From Pachyseris speciosa (lineage: Eukaryota; Cnidaria; Anthozoa; Scleractinia; Pachyseridae), in NCBI GenBank assembly GCA_016490735.1, contig JAEMWC010000021.1, positions 813,501-877,500 of the forward strand: 64,000 nucleotides of DNA, read 5' to 3'. Every line of letters begins with the position of its first letter. Position 1 is the stretch's first letter. A program made the position numbers and the translations under genes. The notes below the pieces were generated by a model. The model saw nothing but the letters and a program-made list of their open reading frames with translations. It was not told the DNA's origin and did not search any database. Of the stretch, positions 24,801 through 33,590 are shown one piece after another.

Positions 24801-27800
24801 GGAGTAAAAGCCCGGCGAAAGTCCCAATATATGGCAAGATCGATATGGCCGCTTCTCCAGGACCGAGTGACGGTAAGTTATTTTACAGTCGTATTTCGAT
24901 CACATAAAACGTAAATCGCGATACAGAAAACTATTTTCAATGAAAGGAATTATCTTGGCTCGAATCTAGAAGTTTATGATCTCTATTTCCAATTTTGTGT
25001 GTTGATTTTTTCTTAAGTTCGTCAACTACAACTAGTGTTGTTTACCTTCCCGCTCGCCATATCAGTCTTCGATACTACTGACTCATTATTATCATCTGTT
25101 GTCAAACTATTCGCATTGTGTTATCAACACAAAACTAGGTTCTACGCGGGATACCGCCATTCTAGAGCGATTACGTTGAATTGGAGGTAACATCTATACA
25201 TGCCAATATCTCTTTCCTCTAGCCGTTTCCGCCGACTTGTCAGCATTTCCCGACCTGACATTTTCTGAGGTTGAAGCGTATGCCCAGAAAGAATCTGGCT
25301 GCCGACACACCACCAAAGGCTATAAGTTTTTCGCTGAGCCTGGGTATTTACACGATGTGAAAGGTAAGTTCTCATAGAGTGAGAAAATCAATTGTTAATT
25401 TATGCCCACGCTCCTTTTTGATAGTTGCAGTTGTTTTTAGTTCTTATAAACAAAAACCTAAGATCAATTTTTTTTCTCTTTACAGTGTCTTATGAGCATG
25501 GTTCTGCTAATATCACTGCCAAGTGCTACCGCTCAATGAGAAAGAGTGAACTCCCCCATCAACTCCACCTAATTGTTGAGGTTGATTCAAAAGCCATTTC
25601 TGGAAAGTGCTCTTGTGTGGCAGGCCTTGGGGGCTACTGCAATCATATGATTGGCCTCCTGTACTATTTGGCACATTGCAAGCAACTGGGTTTCTCATCT
25701 CTTCCTGACGACTTAACATGTACTAGCATGAAAGAGCGGTGGAGTATTCCAAGAGAACGAAAAATTGGAAATCAAGAAATCCAAAGTGTTTTGGTCAAGA
25801 AACCACGGCCTGGGGCTAACTACGACCGATATATAAAAAACACTCTGTATTCACCAGCCAGGCAATACAGAGTACTAGATCGGAGCCACTACAACAGTGT
25901 TGAGCCAAAACCCCTCATAGCAACTATAGCTCCTGGAGTTAATGATCCCTTACAACTGGTACCTACCAAATTTGGTCATGCTGTGAAGGGAAGTGTAATA
26001 TCATATCAACAGAAGCTGTCTGAGGAGTACTTGATAAACGACTACTCCTGCACTTCTTTCCCAGATTTGCCTCTTCCAAATGCCGAGATGCAATTTGCAA
26101 ATAATGTGTCTGTGTGTCTCCAGCAAGACAAACTTACTGCACTGGATGTGTTGAGTCTCTCCAGACAAACTGCCATTGAAGTAGAGGAAAAAACAAGGGC
26201 ACAGAGTCAGAGTAGTCTTTGGACAATGTTAAGGAACAAAAGGATCACAGCTAGCAAATTTGGACAAGTTGCAAAAAGACAGAGCAACTTTGACAACCTA
26301 GTTAGACAAATTAACCCATCACGTCATGTGGTCACAGCACCTATGCAGAGAGGCTTAGATTTAGAACCCCGGGCTGCATTTATATATGCCAGCGTAGCCA
26401 ACCAAAACCAAGTCAATCTCTTCCCATCAGGGCTGGTAATAAATCCAAAATGTCCATGGTTGGGGTGCACTCCTGACCGAAAAGTGTTTGATTTGAATGC
26501 TGAGAAGCAAGGCCTTTCACCTTTTGGCCTTTTGGAAATAAAGGTCGTTAAAGAAGGTGCTACTGACTTTGCAAATGTGGCTTATCTTACAAAGGACAGA
26601 GATTCAAATGTCCTCAAGCTTAAAAGAAATCATGACTATTATTATCAAGTCCAATGTCAGATGGCATTAACTGGCCTTGAGTGGTGTGATTTTTTCAGCT
26701 ACATCAATGACACTACCTTTTTTTGTGAAAGGATTATGTTTGATCCCATCTTTTTTCAAACTGCAAAAGACAGAGTTGATTCTTTTTTCTTCACCTATTT
26801 CCTGTGAAGTACACGGTAACCATTACAACAACAGCTGTACATTGCTATGTGTTTCCTTGTTTTAAAGTGCCCACAATTAATTGGGTACACAGTCAATGTA
26901 ACATAACAAGTATAAACTTTTGTTTTAAAGTGCCCACAATTAATTGGGTACACAGTCAATGTAACATAACAAGTATAAACTCTTTATTAAATGATTCCTG
27001 ACTTATATGATTTGGTCTAATATTAACTAACCATTCAGTTGTCATTGGTATCACTGTCATCTGTGTCTTTGATTAGTGCACCTTGAAAGTTAGTCAACAA
27101 ACAAGCAACCGTATACAGTTGATTGACAGATCCCAGTATAGCCAATGAAATTTCTGAGTCAAATAGATGAAATTCCTTTATCCTTCTTATTGCACGTTCC
27201 ACATGAATTCTAACTTTTGCAATAGTTTTTGTTTGCAAAACATCCTGGGCTGAGAATTGAGTTTGGCTCTGAAGAAAGGGAGGCAAATTCAGAGAAACTT
27301 GTTTACTCCTTAAAAGATCTTCAATATCAAACCCTTTATCGGCCATAACACTGTCGTGTGCCTCCAGAAGATCTAAAATGCCAGAACAACGAGTTATTTC
27401 TTTGTCTGATATTGAGCCAGTGTAAAGACTGGAAACAAATGTGATGGCCCCATGAGGGGCAATCCCAATTAACCCTTTTAAGGTAGTGTTAGACTTGTAC
27501 GATGAATACAACTGAGACTGCAACAACAATGATGAAGGGGTTTGTGCATAGATTTCAGTACAATCAATGATAACTCGTGTTGATGGATACAGCTCTTTGA
27601 AGCTAGCTGGCATCAGTTCATTAATGCACTCTCTGGTTGGCCATATTGGCTGATTGCCAAGGAAAAAGTACAAAAAGTTGGCCCAAGTTGTAATTTTCCT
27701 ACTTACACTGGCAACATGTAATTCAAAACGCTGGGCAAGGTCCAGCTCAAATAAACCAAGTTTCAATCGAACACAAAATAAGAAAAGCTCATCTATCAGT

Positions 27801-30800
27801 TGCATCTTGCGAACACCTGGCCTGTTTGTACCTATTCCTGAAGCATACACATAAACCATTGTTTCTGCTGTTGGTTTAACAAGCTCAAAAAATAGCTTAA
27901 AGTGATCATAGGTTGGAAAACCTGTGTAAAATTTCACAAGAGCATTGTCTTTGGAGAACCTTTCCAGGCCAAACCGACTGATTCTAAGATTTGTCTCTAG
28001 TTCTTGAATTTTTGCATTTGATGACTCCTTTGTGGCAGCAGCAGCCTCCTTGAATGCTCTCATCTCAGCCTCCTTTTTGCTCACGTCCAGCTGAGTTATC
28101 TTCAGCTGCTCCTTTAGGATTTGAATCTCATTCCTTGCAGCCTCATAATCTTGCTCTAGTTGAGATGGTTCTTCAGGTGGCTCAGGTTCCATGTCACTCT
28201 CGTCTGTTTGTGTCTCACTAAAAGGAAGAAGTGTAATAAACATGTAGAAGACATAGACATACAGAGAAAGAAATCAGGCATTATTGATGTAACAGGCTAC
28301 AGGAAAGTGGAGCAACATATTATTATTGTTATTATCATTATTATTATTATTATTATTATTATTTAAAAAAGTAGATCATATATTGTAAATTTAAGTTTAT
28401 TTCAGAATTTGTTGATAAAGTCTTTCATTATTTTATTATCATTATCATTATCATTACCATTACCATTATCATTATTATTATTATCATTATTATTATTATT
28501 ATTATGGCATCATCATCATCATCATCGTCATTATCATCTCCCTAATGACCTTAAATACTCTCTACCCACAGTTGAAATCATCACCTCTCAACATGTCTTA
28601 CAATCTTTCTTCTTTGGGTTGTTCTCGCAGACCAATTAAACACAGAAGGGACAGAATCTTTTTTCAAATTTCGGCGACCAGCCCTGTCAGGGGGGCGATA
28701 ATCTTCATCTGAAAAATGTGCAGAGCAAACCCTGGTGCCTTCAGTGAGCTGTAAAGAAATATCACATTACATGTAATCCAAGAGCATCACAAAAACAACC
28801 ACACAGATTGAATACAACAGTACATGTAATGCAGCTTCATAATTACTGCTATTAGTTGAAGTTAGTACCTACCTGAAAGCTTTCACTAACGTCTCGTCGA
28901 ATTTTTACGATCCACCTTGCTCTAAGTTGTTCGTCTTTCTTGGGAAAACGGTGAAAAGACAAAGAGCTGTTGTAACGGGAGTCGTTGTTACATAGTGGAA
29001 CACAACAGTGCAACGCAGAACCTCGTTTTTTCTTGTTAGCAGGTTCTAAAACAGAACAAAATATTGTTCTCAGTTTCGAATTTACAATCCGTACAAAAGG
29101 TGAGTATTTGACTACTCAGTTGCGGTAAAAATTATGGCGAGCGGGAAGGTAAACAACACTAGTTGAAGTTGACGAACTTAAGAAAAAATCAACACACAAA
29201 TAGAGATCATAAACTTCTAGATTCGAGCCAAGATAATTCCTTTCACTGAAAATAGTTTTCTGTATCGCGATTTACGTTTTATGTGATCGGAATACGACTG
29301 TAAAATAACTTACCGTCACTCGGTCCTGGAGAAGCGGCCATATCGATCTTGCCATATATTGGGGCTTTCGCCGGGCTTTTACTCCCAGAAAAAAGGTAAA
29401 TCAGAGGAAATCGAAGCTCAATGAAACAAAAGTCACAATAGTTCTCTATTGCCGTCCTTAAACTTCAAGTGTTTTGGGGTGTTTTCCACTAAAAGGTTAA
29501 AGTTCGCTTCGCTTGAATTGACACCACATGAGCGTGACACTGGTTTGCTTGCTCACCAGCAGTGCGTTGCTATGTGGTATCCAAGCACGTGATCAAGTCC
29601 TGCAAAGAGCCTATTGAGACCTGACTCCACAGCCTGTCTTCTAACGTTTTCCAGTCTACTTATGTCCCAGATTAGCGAACTGAAATCCCCGGGTTCTATG
29701 CTACGGAGTCTCTATTCTTCCAAACCAACGAGCCGCTCATTTCGGTTCTTTCAAAGCAGCACTAGAAATGTATCCTAATCACTCGTAATGTATAGGTCGC
29801 CAACGTAAATCAAAATAGAGTCGTTTCGCACCATTTCGTTATAGGCATTCAAAATTTCACCGGCGCGGCTTCGCTGGTGCTAACATAGCTCAGGAATTTT
29901 GTCCTAAAGCGTAAAAACAAGCTTTATTGCAAAGGAAATAATATAGCGATGCCACTTAGTCTCTCACCCTAATACCACATGCTTCTTTGCTCATTTTCCT
30001 GTAGCTATTAAAGAAAGATATTGAGATATGTCCTTTGATGCGTCGCATTTTCAGTTTCTTCTCAAGCAGATCCGACCGAGAGAGGTTGTTTAGTTTATTT
30101 AAGAGCCACAGTAATGGGCGCTATTTTTTTCCACAGAGTCTGGATAGTTTAGATGACAACAATTCTGTTCACAGTCCCACAAAAAGGTACGGCTCATATA
30201 ATTCTAAACCTGTTGTTTCTACTACCATCAGTTTTGCATTGCTCCGCTCTGTGATTGGCCAGCACACCTCGCGCCACTTTTTCAACCAATGAGAAACAAA
30301 AGCAAAAACGAAACGCGACTTGCACGCGCGCATTTTCCCAGCTTTGCGCCGGCTTCTGACTGACTCATTGCGCTGTTTCTGTCTGTTGTGATTGGCTGGA
30401 GTAATTAATTTCCACCAATCTAAGCTCCTTCAGCTGCTACTGTGTATCATATCAAACACAAGGAGGAGCGATCAAATGAAGAATGATCCTCGCAGTTGTG
30501 AACGCAATTTATGCAATTGCGAAAAGAAGCCTGAAAAAAAAAAAAAAGTTCAGGACTTCAACGGGGTTTGAACTCGTGACCTCGCGATTACCGATGCGAT
30601 GCTCTAAGGAGGAATGCTTCGGCAGATCTACAAACACCATGGAGAGGTGGGTTGTAAGAGTGAGGAACGGTCAAGTTTTCTTTTCTTTTAAACCGGCATC
30701 GTGACTGTTTGGATATGTGAAGGAACTGGTCTTTCGAGTGTTTGATACGGCTTCTCAAACCGTTACCAGTTATCGCAGAAATCCAAACATTATGTCAAAT

Positions 30801-33590
30801 GGGAACACCAGCTCCATACTGACATCCAATTAATGCTTCTCCATGTACTTCTACAACCTAAAACAAGTTTCGAAACATCACTTTTTCCAGGAAACACGAC
30901 AGAAAAGGAATCGCACGGAGGGTGTCCAATTTCTCTTCTGAAGGAGAATCTGTGAGTCCAGACATCCCTGTAGTGGTGCCAGAACAGACTTACAGCGTAC
31001 CACCGTCTTCTTTCCCAGTTCACATAGAAGCCCCACCCACGTCTAACTATCATGACTTCTCCAACCCTGTGGTTAGTATCTCCGTTGCTGAGGCGCTGCG
31101 GTCACACAGCCCTGTCGTGGTGCAGCCCGGGATTCAGTCGAACTTCAGCATGTGGAATGGAACAGTAACTGAACAACAACCCGATACCACGGCCAATCCA
31201 CCCACAATGGCGACGAGTGCCTATACATCACTACCTCAGCCCACCCCGGTGGTAAACCCTCATCCTATACCCACCATGTCCCTTCACCACCGTGGTCAGT
31301 CATCCCAAGGGACCACTCTGAGCTCAGTGAACCCGCAGTATAATGGTCCAAGGTTGAGAGGGTTGCCAGTAGATGTTCAACCCGTGGCATCTCCTCCCCA
31401 TGTGCACATGACGCGAAGCAAGAATGGTCTGGGACAGCCGCCTCCTTTAGTGGTACACCTTAAGGACAGAGGTATGTATCAAGAAACACTGTTAAGGGGG
31501 CTTTGTCGAGGTTTCTATCGAGTGTTAGTCAATAGGAAATGGTAACATCTGTTAGCATAATCCAGTGACCCATTACTGTACGACTGGAAATTCATGACGG
31601 ACTGACACACAAATAGGAATTGTTCTGCAGTCACAAGTTAATTTTGTTGAAAATACACGCAGTTACCAGCGGCATCAATTTCCGCCGACCGATTTTGCAA
31701 ATTTCATAATTCAGTGTATCTCGTCTCTCAACCTCGTTCCCAGGGCTTTTCTCCGCCCTCCTCTCGACGGAGAAAAACCCTGGGAACGAGGTTGCCTCGT
31801 CTCCCTCTTTTCGCTCACCGGGTTTAACTGCGCATGCATTTGCCAAGTTTTGCGCCGCCTTGTCGAGGTCTTCTTAACTACTGATTGGGTGTGCGCCTGA
31901 TACTCGTGCAGCTAAATTTTTCTCTTTTTTCTCTTTCTTCTCTGTGGTTATGTGATATTATTTCAATTCCATTGTCCGCAGGTCGCCCCGTGAGAGCAAA
32001 AGAGACCGGACTGACGGAGGAAGAGCTGACTGATGAGGTTGTTACGTCATCGGGTCAAAAGGTCTTTCGCTGCAAAAAGTGCGACAAGGAATTCTCCTTC
32101 TCTAGCCGGCTGAAACGCCATCTTCTGGTCCACACGGGTGCGCGTCCGTTTGAGTGCCACGTCTGTTTACGCCGTTTCACGCAGGCGGTGGACTTAAAAC
32201 GCCACATGCTGCGCCACAGTGGGCAAAAGCCGCATGTGTGCCACTTCTGTGGCAAGCAGTACACTCGAGGGGATCGCTTAAAAGTACATTTGTTGCAGCA
32301 CACGCAGGATGATAATGCCGAGAAGCCCTACAGCTGCTCGCGATGCAGTGCGTCGTTCTTCGAGGCAGAGCAATTACGGCTGCACGTGTGTGAGTTCCAA
32401 GATGGCGCGCCGCAAGTTGTGGTGAAACCGGGTGAGTTTTGTTAGCTGTTTGTTGTAACAATGCTCCAGAAAGATGCAGTGATTTATAGTAGGCAACATG
32501 CACTCGCGCCTCTCTTTCTTTTTGGGTAATTTTTAGAGTGTTTGTGAGGAAAAAGAGAAGGTGGGAGGGGAGAGTGATTTTAAGGGAAGAAGAGAAAAAC
32601 AAAGATTTTAAGGTGATTAAAAATTAAATTTGGAGGTTAAAAATTAATGGACGAACACCAAATAGTTCGCCCTCAACCTGACATGCACCCGCGTTGTAGT
32701 GGACTGTCTGAGTGTTTGTGCGTGCCTTATTTTCCCTTTATAATTTCTTCATCAAATCACTTCTTATTTCATTAGCATCCAGGTACAGTATTGCCCCCTT
32801 AATTAACTTCTCTATGCACAAACTAACAACAGATTGGGTATATGATCATGCAAAATTCCTGAAATATTTCACTTTTTTGACGACGGCCGCTATTTAAACT
32901 TTGGATCTGCAGTGTTGATGTCGTTGTCATGTTATGTTGTTAGGAGATCCAAGCGAAGGTATTGGCTTTAGAGATGATGGCGGGGAGAAGTCAGAACGCC
33001 CCGGAAAGATTTACACTTGCGATGAGTGTAACGCTACCTTTACCAAGTACACATCGCTAAAGTCACACTCGATGAAGCACACTGGCGAGAAGAAGTACCG
33101 GTGTGAACACTGTAACAAGACTTTTTTCAGCTCTAGTAGTCTGAAAATACACGTGCGCGTTCACACTGGTGATCGCCCGTTCAAATGCAAGGAATGCCCG
33201 AGAAAGTTTAGCGATCCATCGAACTTTAACAAGCACAAGCGTTGGCACGCCAAGCAGAAGGCATCGAGCGCGGGAGCGGCCACTTTCTCCAGCATCTCCG
33301 AAAACAGTTCTTCACCCGAGGACAAGACAGAAGTGGCCGACACGGAGCAGAACGCCTCCGGAGTGGCCGAGGAAGGGGCGGTAGTGACAGAACAAGGAGT
33401 TGGGATCGAAGAAGGAGAGCAGGCCGATACGGGAGAAACCGCCAAGGAGGATTTGCGGGAGGATCTTTTCCCAGAGGCGGGTCAAGACATGGAGGTGGAG
33501 GAATCGGGTGGATTTAAGTCACCAGAGGCGCTGCTGAGTATGGCTGATGTATCGGGGGATACTATTAAACAAGAGGTGGAGAATGACTAA
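10278..33590 (+). CDS. C2H2 zinc-finger protein, eight fingers, acidic C-terminus
   Basis: Eight coding exons give 689 aa: 10278-10306, 10456-10528, 15161-15212, 24308-24495, 30137-30186, 30891-31471, 31982-32431 and 32944-33590 (stop TAA). Splice phases match at every junction. Finger 1 (residues 67-89) is atypical, C-x2-C ... H-x5-C. A Pro/Ser/Thr-rich low-complexity linker of about 250 residues follows. Fingers 2-5 are near residues 353-464 (the fifth lacks its second His and ends HVC). Fingers 6-8 are near 498-576. The tail (577-689) is rich in Glu and Asp. It is probably a nuclear DNA-binding transcription regulator. The finger-1 context (FQCGKC, then a spaced cluster) recalls ZNF341-type proteins, but I do not claim orthology. 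The start (MGEFGETRK) is the weakest part: it was chosen because it gives the required phase 2. An alternative short exon is ATGGATAG at 10380. Intron 4 carries the ISL2EU transposon. Confidence 0.82.
10529..15160 (+). other. Zinc-finger gene intron 2
   Basis: A 4.6-kb intron, mostly unidentified AT-rich sequence. It includes a G-run near 11830-11848 and G-rich low-complexity sequence near 12265-12312. I find no exon that fits the phase and no recognisable mobile element in most of it. Confidence 0.5.
15588..15660 (+). mobile_element. tRNA-like SINE fragment
   Basis: TAGTGCAGTTGTAGCTCGAG is followed by GGAAGGTCATTGGTTCAATTCC, giving box-A-like and box-B-like elements at tRNA spacing. The anticodon arm is not tRNA-like. 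Confidence 0.4.
15739..16127. mobile_element. MITE with CAGGGCTGTCAACCC ends
   Basis: The left end CAGGGCTGTCAACCCCCG is mirrored by CGGGAGGGTTGACAGCCCTG on the right. The interior (389 bp in total) has further inverted segments such as TGACATCAT. No coding. It lies in zinc-finger gene intron 3. Confidence 0.75.
16777..17210. mobile_element. MITE with TACCTGCCAAC ends, probable TA target
   Basis: TACCTGCCAACTTT at the left mirrors GAGTTGGCAGGTA at the right, and each end is bordered by TA. Internal words GCGTGAGA and CTCACGCAT recur in both orientations. It sits inside another diffuse repeat (about 16525-17310, with AGTCAGGGAAA words and GGTTGCCA/TGGCAACC ends), so this is a nested insertion. 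Confidence 0.7.
18650..18715 (+). repeat. Degenerate (CTGA)n tract
   Basis: GACTGACTGACTG and CTGTCTGATGGACTGACTGACTGTC form a short tetranucleotide tract like the ones at 5.7-6.6 kb and 57.1-57.4 kb. Confidence 0.6.
18905..19345 (+). repeat. Dispersed cnidarian repeat (GGGGGGGTACTCC start)
   Basis: A G run followed by GTACTCCTTATAATGG leads into phrases of the type GTATATGAAAGGGTA and GGAAGGTATACGAAAGGGGT repeated four or five times. It ends near GTCGGACCTCGAGCGGAGCC. It is related in style to 7690-8110. No coding. Confidence 0.55.
20594..20818. mobile_element. Fold-back element with a 38-bp perfect core palindrome
   Basis: The outer arms (about 20594-20624 and 20787-20818) carry GAGGAAACAGCTGAGCAAAATG against its near complement. 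The middle carries CTCGCGAAG/CTTGCGAGG words. The centre (20698-20735) is a perfect 38-bp palindrome, GTGAGATCAATATCAAA-CATG and its mirror. The ORFs on both strands across it are mirror images of one another, not genes. Confidence 0.8.
21747..21806 (+). repeat. (TTA)n microsatellite
   Basis: About 20 uninterrupted TTA/ATT triplets in zinc-finger gene intron 3. Confidence 0.95.
22410..22680. repeat. CAACATTGTTG-type palindromic dispersed repeat
   Basis: Repeated CAACAT, TGTTGGATTCAACA and CCAACATTGTTG words, with GGCCAAACGAGTGCAAC phrases. The same words recur at 43390-43740, in the PXK intron. It looks like a MITE family with many short internal palindromes. Confidence 0.5.
22718..22814. 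mobile_element. Short copy of the 6238-6466 MITE family
   Basis: It has AAGCCAAGTTTTCACTAGCG at the left and CTAGTGAAAACCAGGC at the right, with GCGCTTATTTCACTGTGAAAAC and CGCAAGCATAAGC inside. It is an internally deleted version of the family seen in the protease intron. Confidence 0.65.
23085..23545 (+). repeat. Minisatellite, about 105-107-bp unit, four units
   Basis: The phrase GGATGAAA-n-GTGTGACCATTCAAATGAAAGCTAC recurs at about 23138, 23245, 23350 and 23455, giving a period of 105-107 bases. Each unit also has GTACTTTCCTGTGG and TTATGCTGTACAAAGTGGTTC. A fifth, isolated and diverged unit lies at about 24117-24185. Units of the same family lie inverted at 44660-45190. The ORF across the array is a repeat artefact. 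Confidence 0.8.
23583..23626 (-). ncRNA. Hammerhead-ribozyme-like motif
   Basis: On the - strand: AAAA, CTGATGA, T, stem-loop GATCG-TTGAA-CGATC, GAAA, TATGTC, TTGTTTT. This is the conserved hammerhead core order with a very short stem III and a GUC triplet at the expected cleavage position. No element body is recognisable next to it. Activity is inferred only. Confidence 0.4.
23856..24091. mobile_element. MITE with GAGGCCTTCC ends, copy 1
   Basis: The left end GAGGCCTTCCAAGG mirrors the right end CCTTGGAAGGCCTC. ATTAGA follows on the right and also precedes the left end, as part of CTCATTAGA, which suggests a target duplication of 6-9 bases. The interior is rich in GCGACA words. A second copy of the same family, in the same orientation, is at 63506-63750 in a PXK intron. 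Confidence 0.8.
24308..24495 (+). CDS. Zinc-finger gene exon 4 (first, atypical finger)
   Basis: The acceptor TCTCTTCCGTAG precedes GCCAAGACTCGG. The exon reads QDSDGEDSEPDLFQCGKC and continues to KLGR, with the donor GTGGGA. It begins with two bases that complete a Gly codon left open by exon 3 (15161-15212). It ends in phase 0, which exon 5 (30137-30186) needs. The finger pattern is C-x2-C-x12-H-x5-C. The next exon lies 5.6 kb away because the transposon sits between them. Confidence 0.85.
24575..25060 (+). repeat. Left terminal inverted repeat of the ISL2EU element
   Basis: It runs from AGGCTCTTTG to CGCTCGCCAT and mirrors 29134-29612. It contains the first coding exon of the YqaJ gene (24845-24872) and its GTAAGT donor, so it must also hold that gene's promoter and 5' untranslated region. 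A 9-base insertion (CCAATTTTG-like, near 24990) is a small difference from the right copy. Confidence 0.9.
24845..26807 (+). CDS. ISL2EU accessory protein: SWIM zinc finger plus YqaJ-type nuclease
   Basis: Three exons give 496 aa: 24845-24872 (inside the left TIR), 25223-25363 and 25486-26807. All junctions are phase 1. A SWIM zinc finger (C-x-C ... C-x-H; Cys98, Cys100, Cys108, His110) precedes a YqaJ-like exonuclease domain of the PD-D/ExK fold (about residues 300-480). Candidate catalytic residues are Glu350 (RGLDLEP), Asp387 (CTPD) and Glu407-x-Lys409 (LEIK), with a later Gln-rich YYQVQCQ helix. YqaJ nucleases resect DNA ends in phage recombination systems. In ISL2EU elements the protein is thought to assist transposition, but its role is not settled. 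An out-of-frame ATG at 24831 lies upstream. The convergent partner is the transposase at 27035-29341. Confidence 0.88.
26857..26982 (+). repeat. 63-bp tandem duplication between the two ISL2EU genes
   Basis: Two nearly identical 63-base units, each with TTGTTTTAAAGTGCCC and CACAATTAATTGGGTACAC, lie head to tail just after the YqaJ stop codon. Confidence 0.85.
26983..26991. terminator. Overlapping poly(A) signals for the two convergent ISL2EU genes
   Basis: TTTATTAAA reads as ATTAAA on the + strand (26986-26991) and AATAAA on the - strand (26988-26983). It lies 179 bases after the YqaJ stop and 47 bases after the transposase stop. One nine-base word could therefore serve both transcripts. Confidence 0.5.
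27035..29341 (-). CDS. ISL2EU transposase: THAP domain plus DDE (DDE_Tnp_4) nuclease
   Basis: Four exons give 515 aa: 29341-29314 (inside the right TIR), 29045-28873, 28748-28585 and 28217-27035. An N-terminal THAP DNA-binding domain (about residues 20-110) shows Cys24 and Cys28, the SFHRFP motif, a conserved Trp and the Cys75-x2-His78 pair (VCSAHF). An acidic stretch and a coiled coil (about 143-208) follow, then the DDE catalytic domain with Asp340 (IIDCTE), Asp415 (ADKGF) and Glu462 (HVERAIRRIK). All key residues are present. The THAP domain should bind the TIRs, and the DDE domain should cut and join DNA ends. The third donor (GAG|GTGATG) is the weakest splice site, but it is the one that gives the phase 2 needed by the last exon. 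Confidence 0.9.
28318..28535 (-). repeat. (TTA)n and (CATTAT)n microsatellites in the last transposase intron
   Basis: Tracts at about 28318-28363 and 28426-28530 lie within the intron between 28585 and 28217. They do not disturb the reading frame. Confidence 0.85.
29134..29612 (-). repeat. Right terminal inverted repeat of the ISL2EU element
   Basis: It mirrors 24575-25060. On the - strand it carries the same ATG, first coding exon and donor (29341-29314), used here for the transposase gene. The outer end CCTGCAAAGAGCCT is followed by AT. Confidence 0.9.
30228..30418 (+). repeat. CCAAT-rich dispersed repeat, copy A
   Basis: Characteristic phrases are CTCTGTGATTGGCCAG, CAACCAATGAGAAACAAAA, CTTGCACGCGCGCATTTTCCC and TTGTGATTGGCTGGAG. 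Other copies are at 40718-40925, 47265-47705, 56725-56890 and 61125-61845. Each copy brings several inverted CCAAT boxes. It lies in zinc-finger gene intron 5. Confidence 0.65.
30472..30607 (-). mobile_element. tRNA-derived SINE, 5'-truncated copy
   Basis: Read on the - strand it has GAGCATCGCATCGGTAATCG, a box B (GAGTTCAAACCCCG), TTGAAGTCCTGAAC, a T run, and a GCAATTGCATAAATTGCG body. It is the same family as the array at 59711-60316, but lacks the first 20 or so bases of the tRNA-like head. Confidence 0.75.
31729..31794. repeat. Fold-back repeat with CAACCTCGTTCCCAGGG arms
   Basis: Two arms of about 27 bases, CAACCTCGTTCCCAGGG and its mirror CCCTGGGAACGAGGTTG, enclose a 12-base loop. A shorter relative, with CAACCTCGTTCCCAGGGAGC closing on GAGGTTG, is at 60350-60376. 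Confidence 0.75.
31982..32431 (+). CDS. Zinc-finger gene exon 7 (fingers 2-5)
   Basis: The acceptor ATTGTCCGCAG is followed by the second and third bases of a Gly codon. Three standard C2H2 fingers follow (FRCKKC, FECHVC and HVCHFC types, with HTGARPF and HSGQKPH linkers). A fourth, degenerate finger (YSCSRC) ends HVCEF in place of H-x3-H. The donor is GGTGAG in phase 1. Confidence 0.92.
32944..33590 (+). CDS. Zinc-finger gene exon 8 (fingers 6-8, acidic tail, stop)
   Basis: The acceptor TTATGTTGTTAG precedes it. Three canonical fingers (YTCDEC, YRCEHC and FKCKEC types) have HTGEKKY and HTGDRPF linkers. A Glu/Asp/Ser-rich tail ends EVEND and a TAA stop. The tail contains a possible sumoylation-type motif, IKQEVE. 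The other-frame ORFs at 33169-33517 are shadows of this exon. Confidence 0.93.

Larger units (their letters stand above)
24575..29612. mobile_element. ISL2EU-type DNA transposon, apparently intact, in intron 4 of the zinc-finger gene
   Basis: The element is about 5.04 kb. TIRs of about 480 bp begin AGGCTCTTTGCAGG at the left and end CCTGCAAAGAGCCT at the right. AT flanks both ends, consistent with a 2-bp target duplication, although ATAGGCTC/GAGCCTAT leaves the exact edge open. It holds two convergent genes: a SWIM plus YqaJ-nuclease protein (+) and a THAP plus DDE transposase (-). This gene pair is the hallmark of ISL2EU elements, eukaryotic relatives of the bacterial IS5 group. Both reading frames are open and both splice models close in phase. 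Over the TIRs I count about four substitutions and two small indels, so the copy is probably young and perhaps still capable of movement. Confidence 0.9.
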
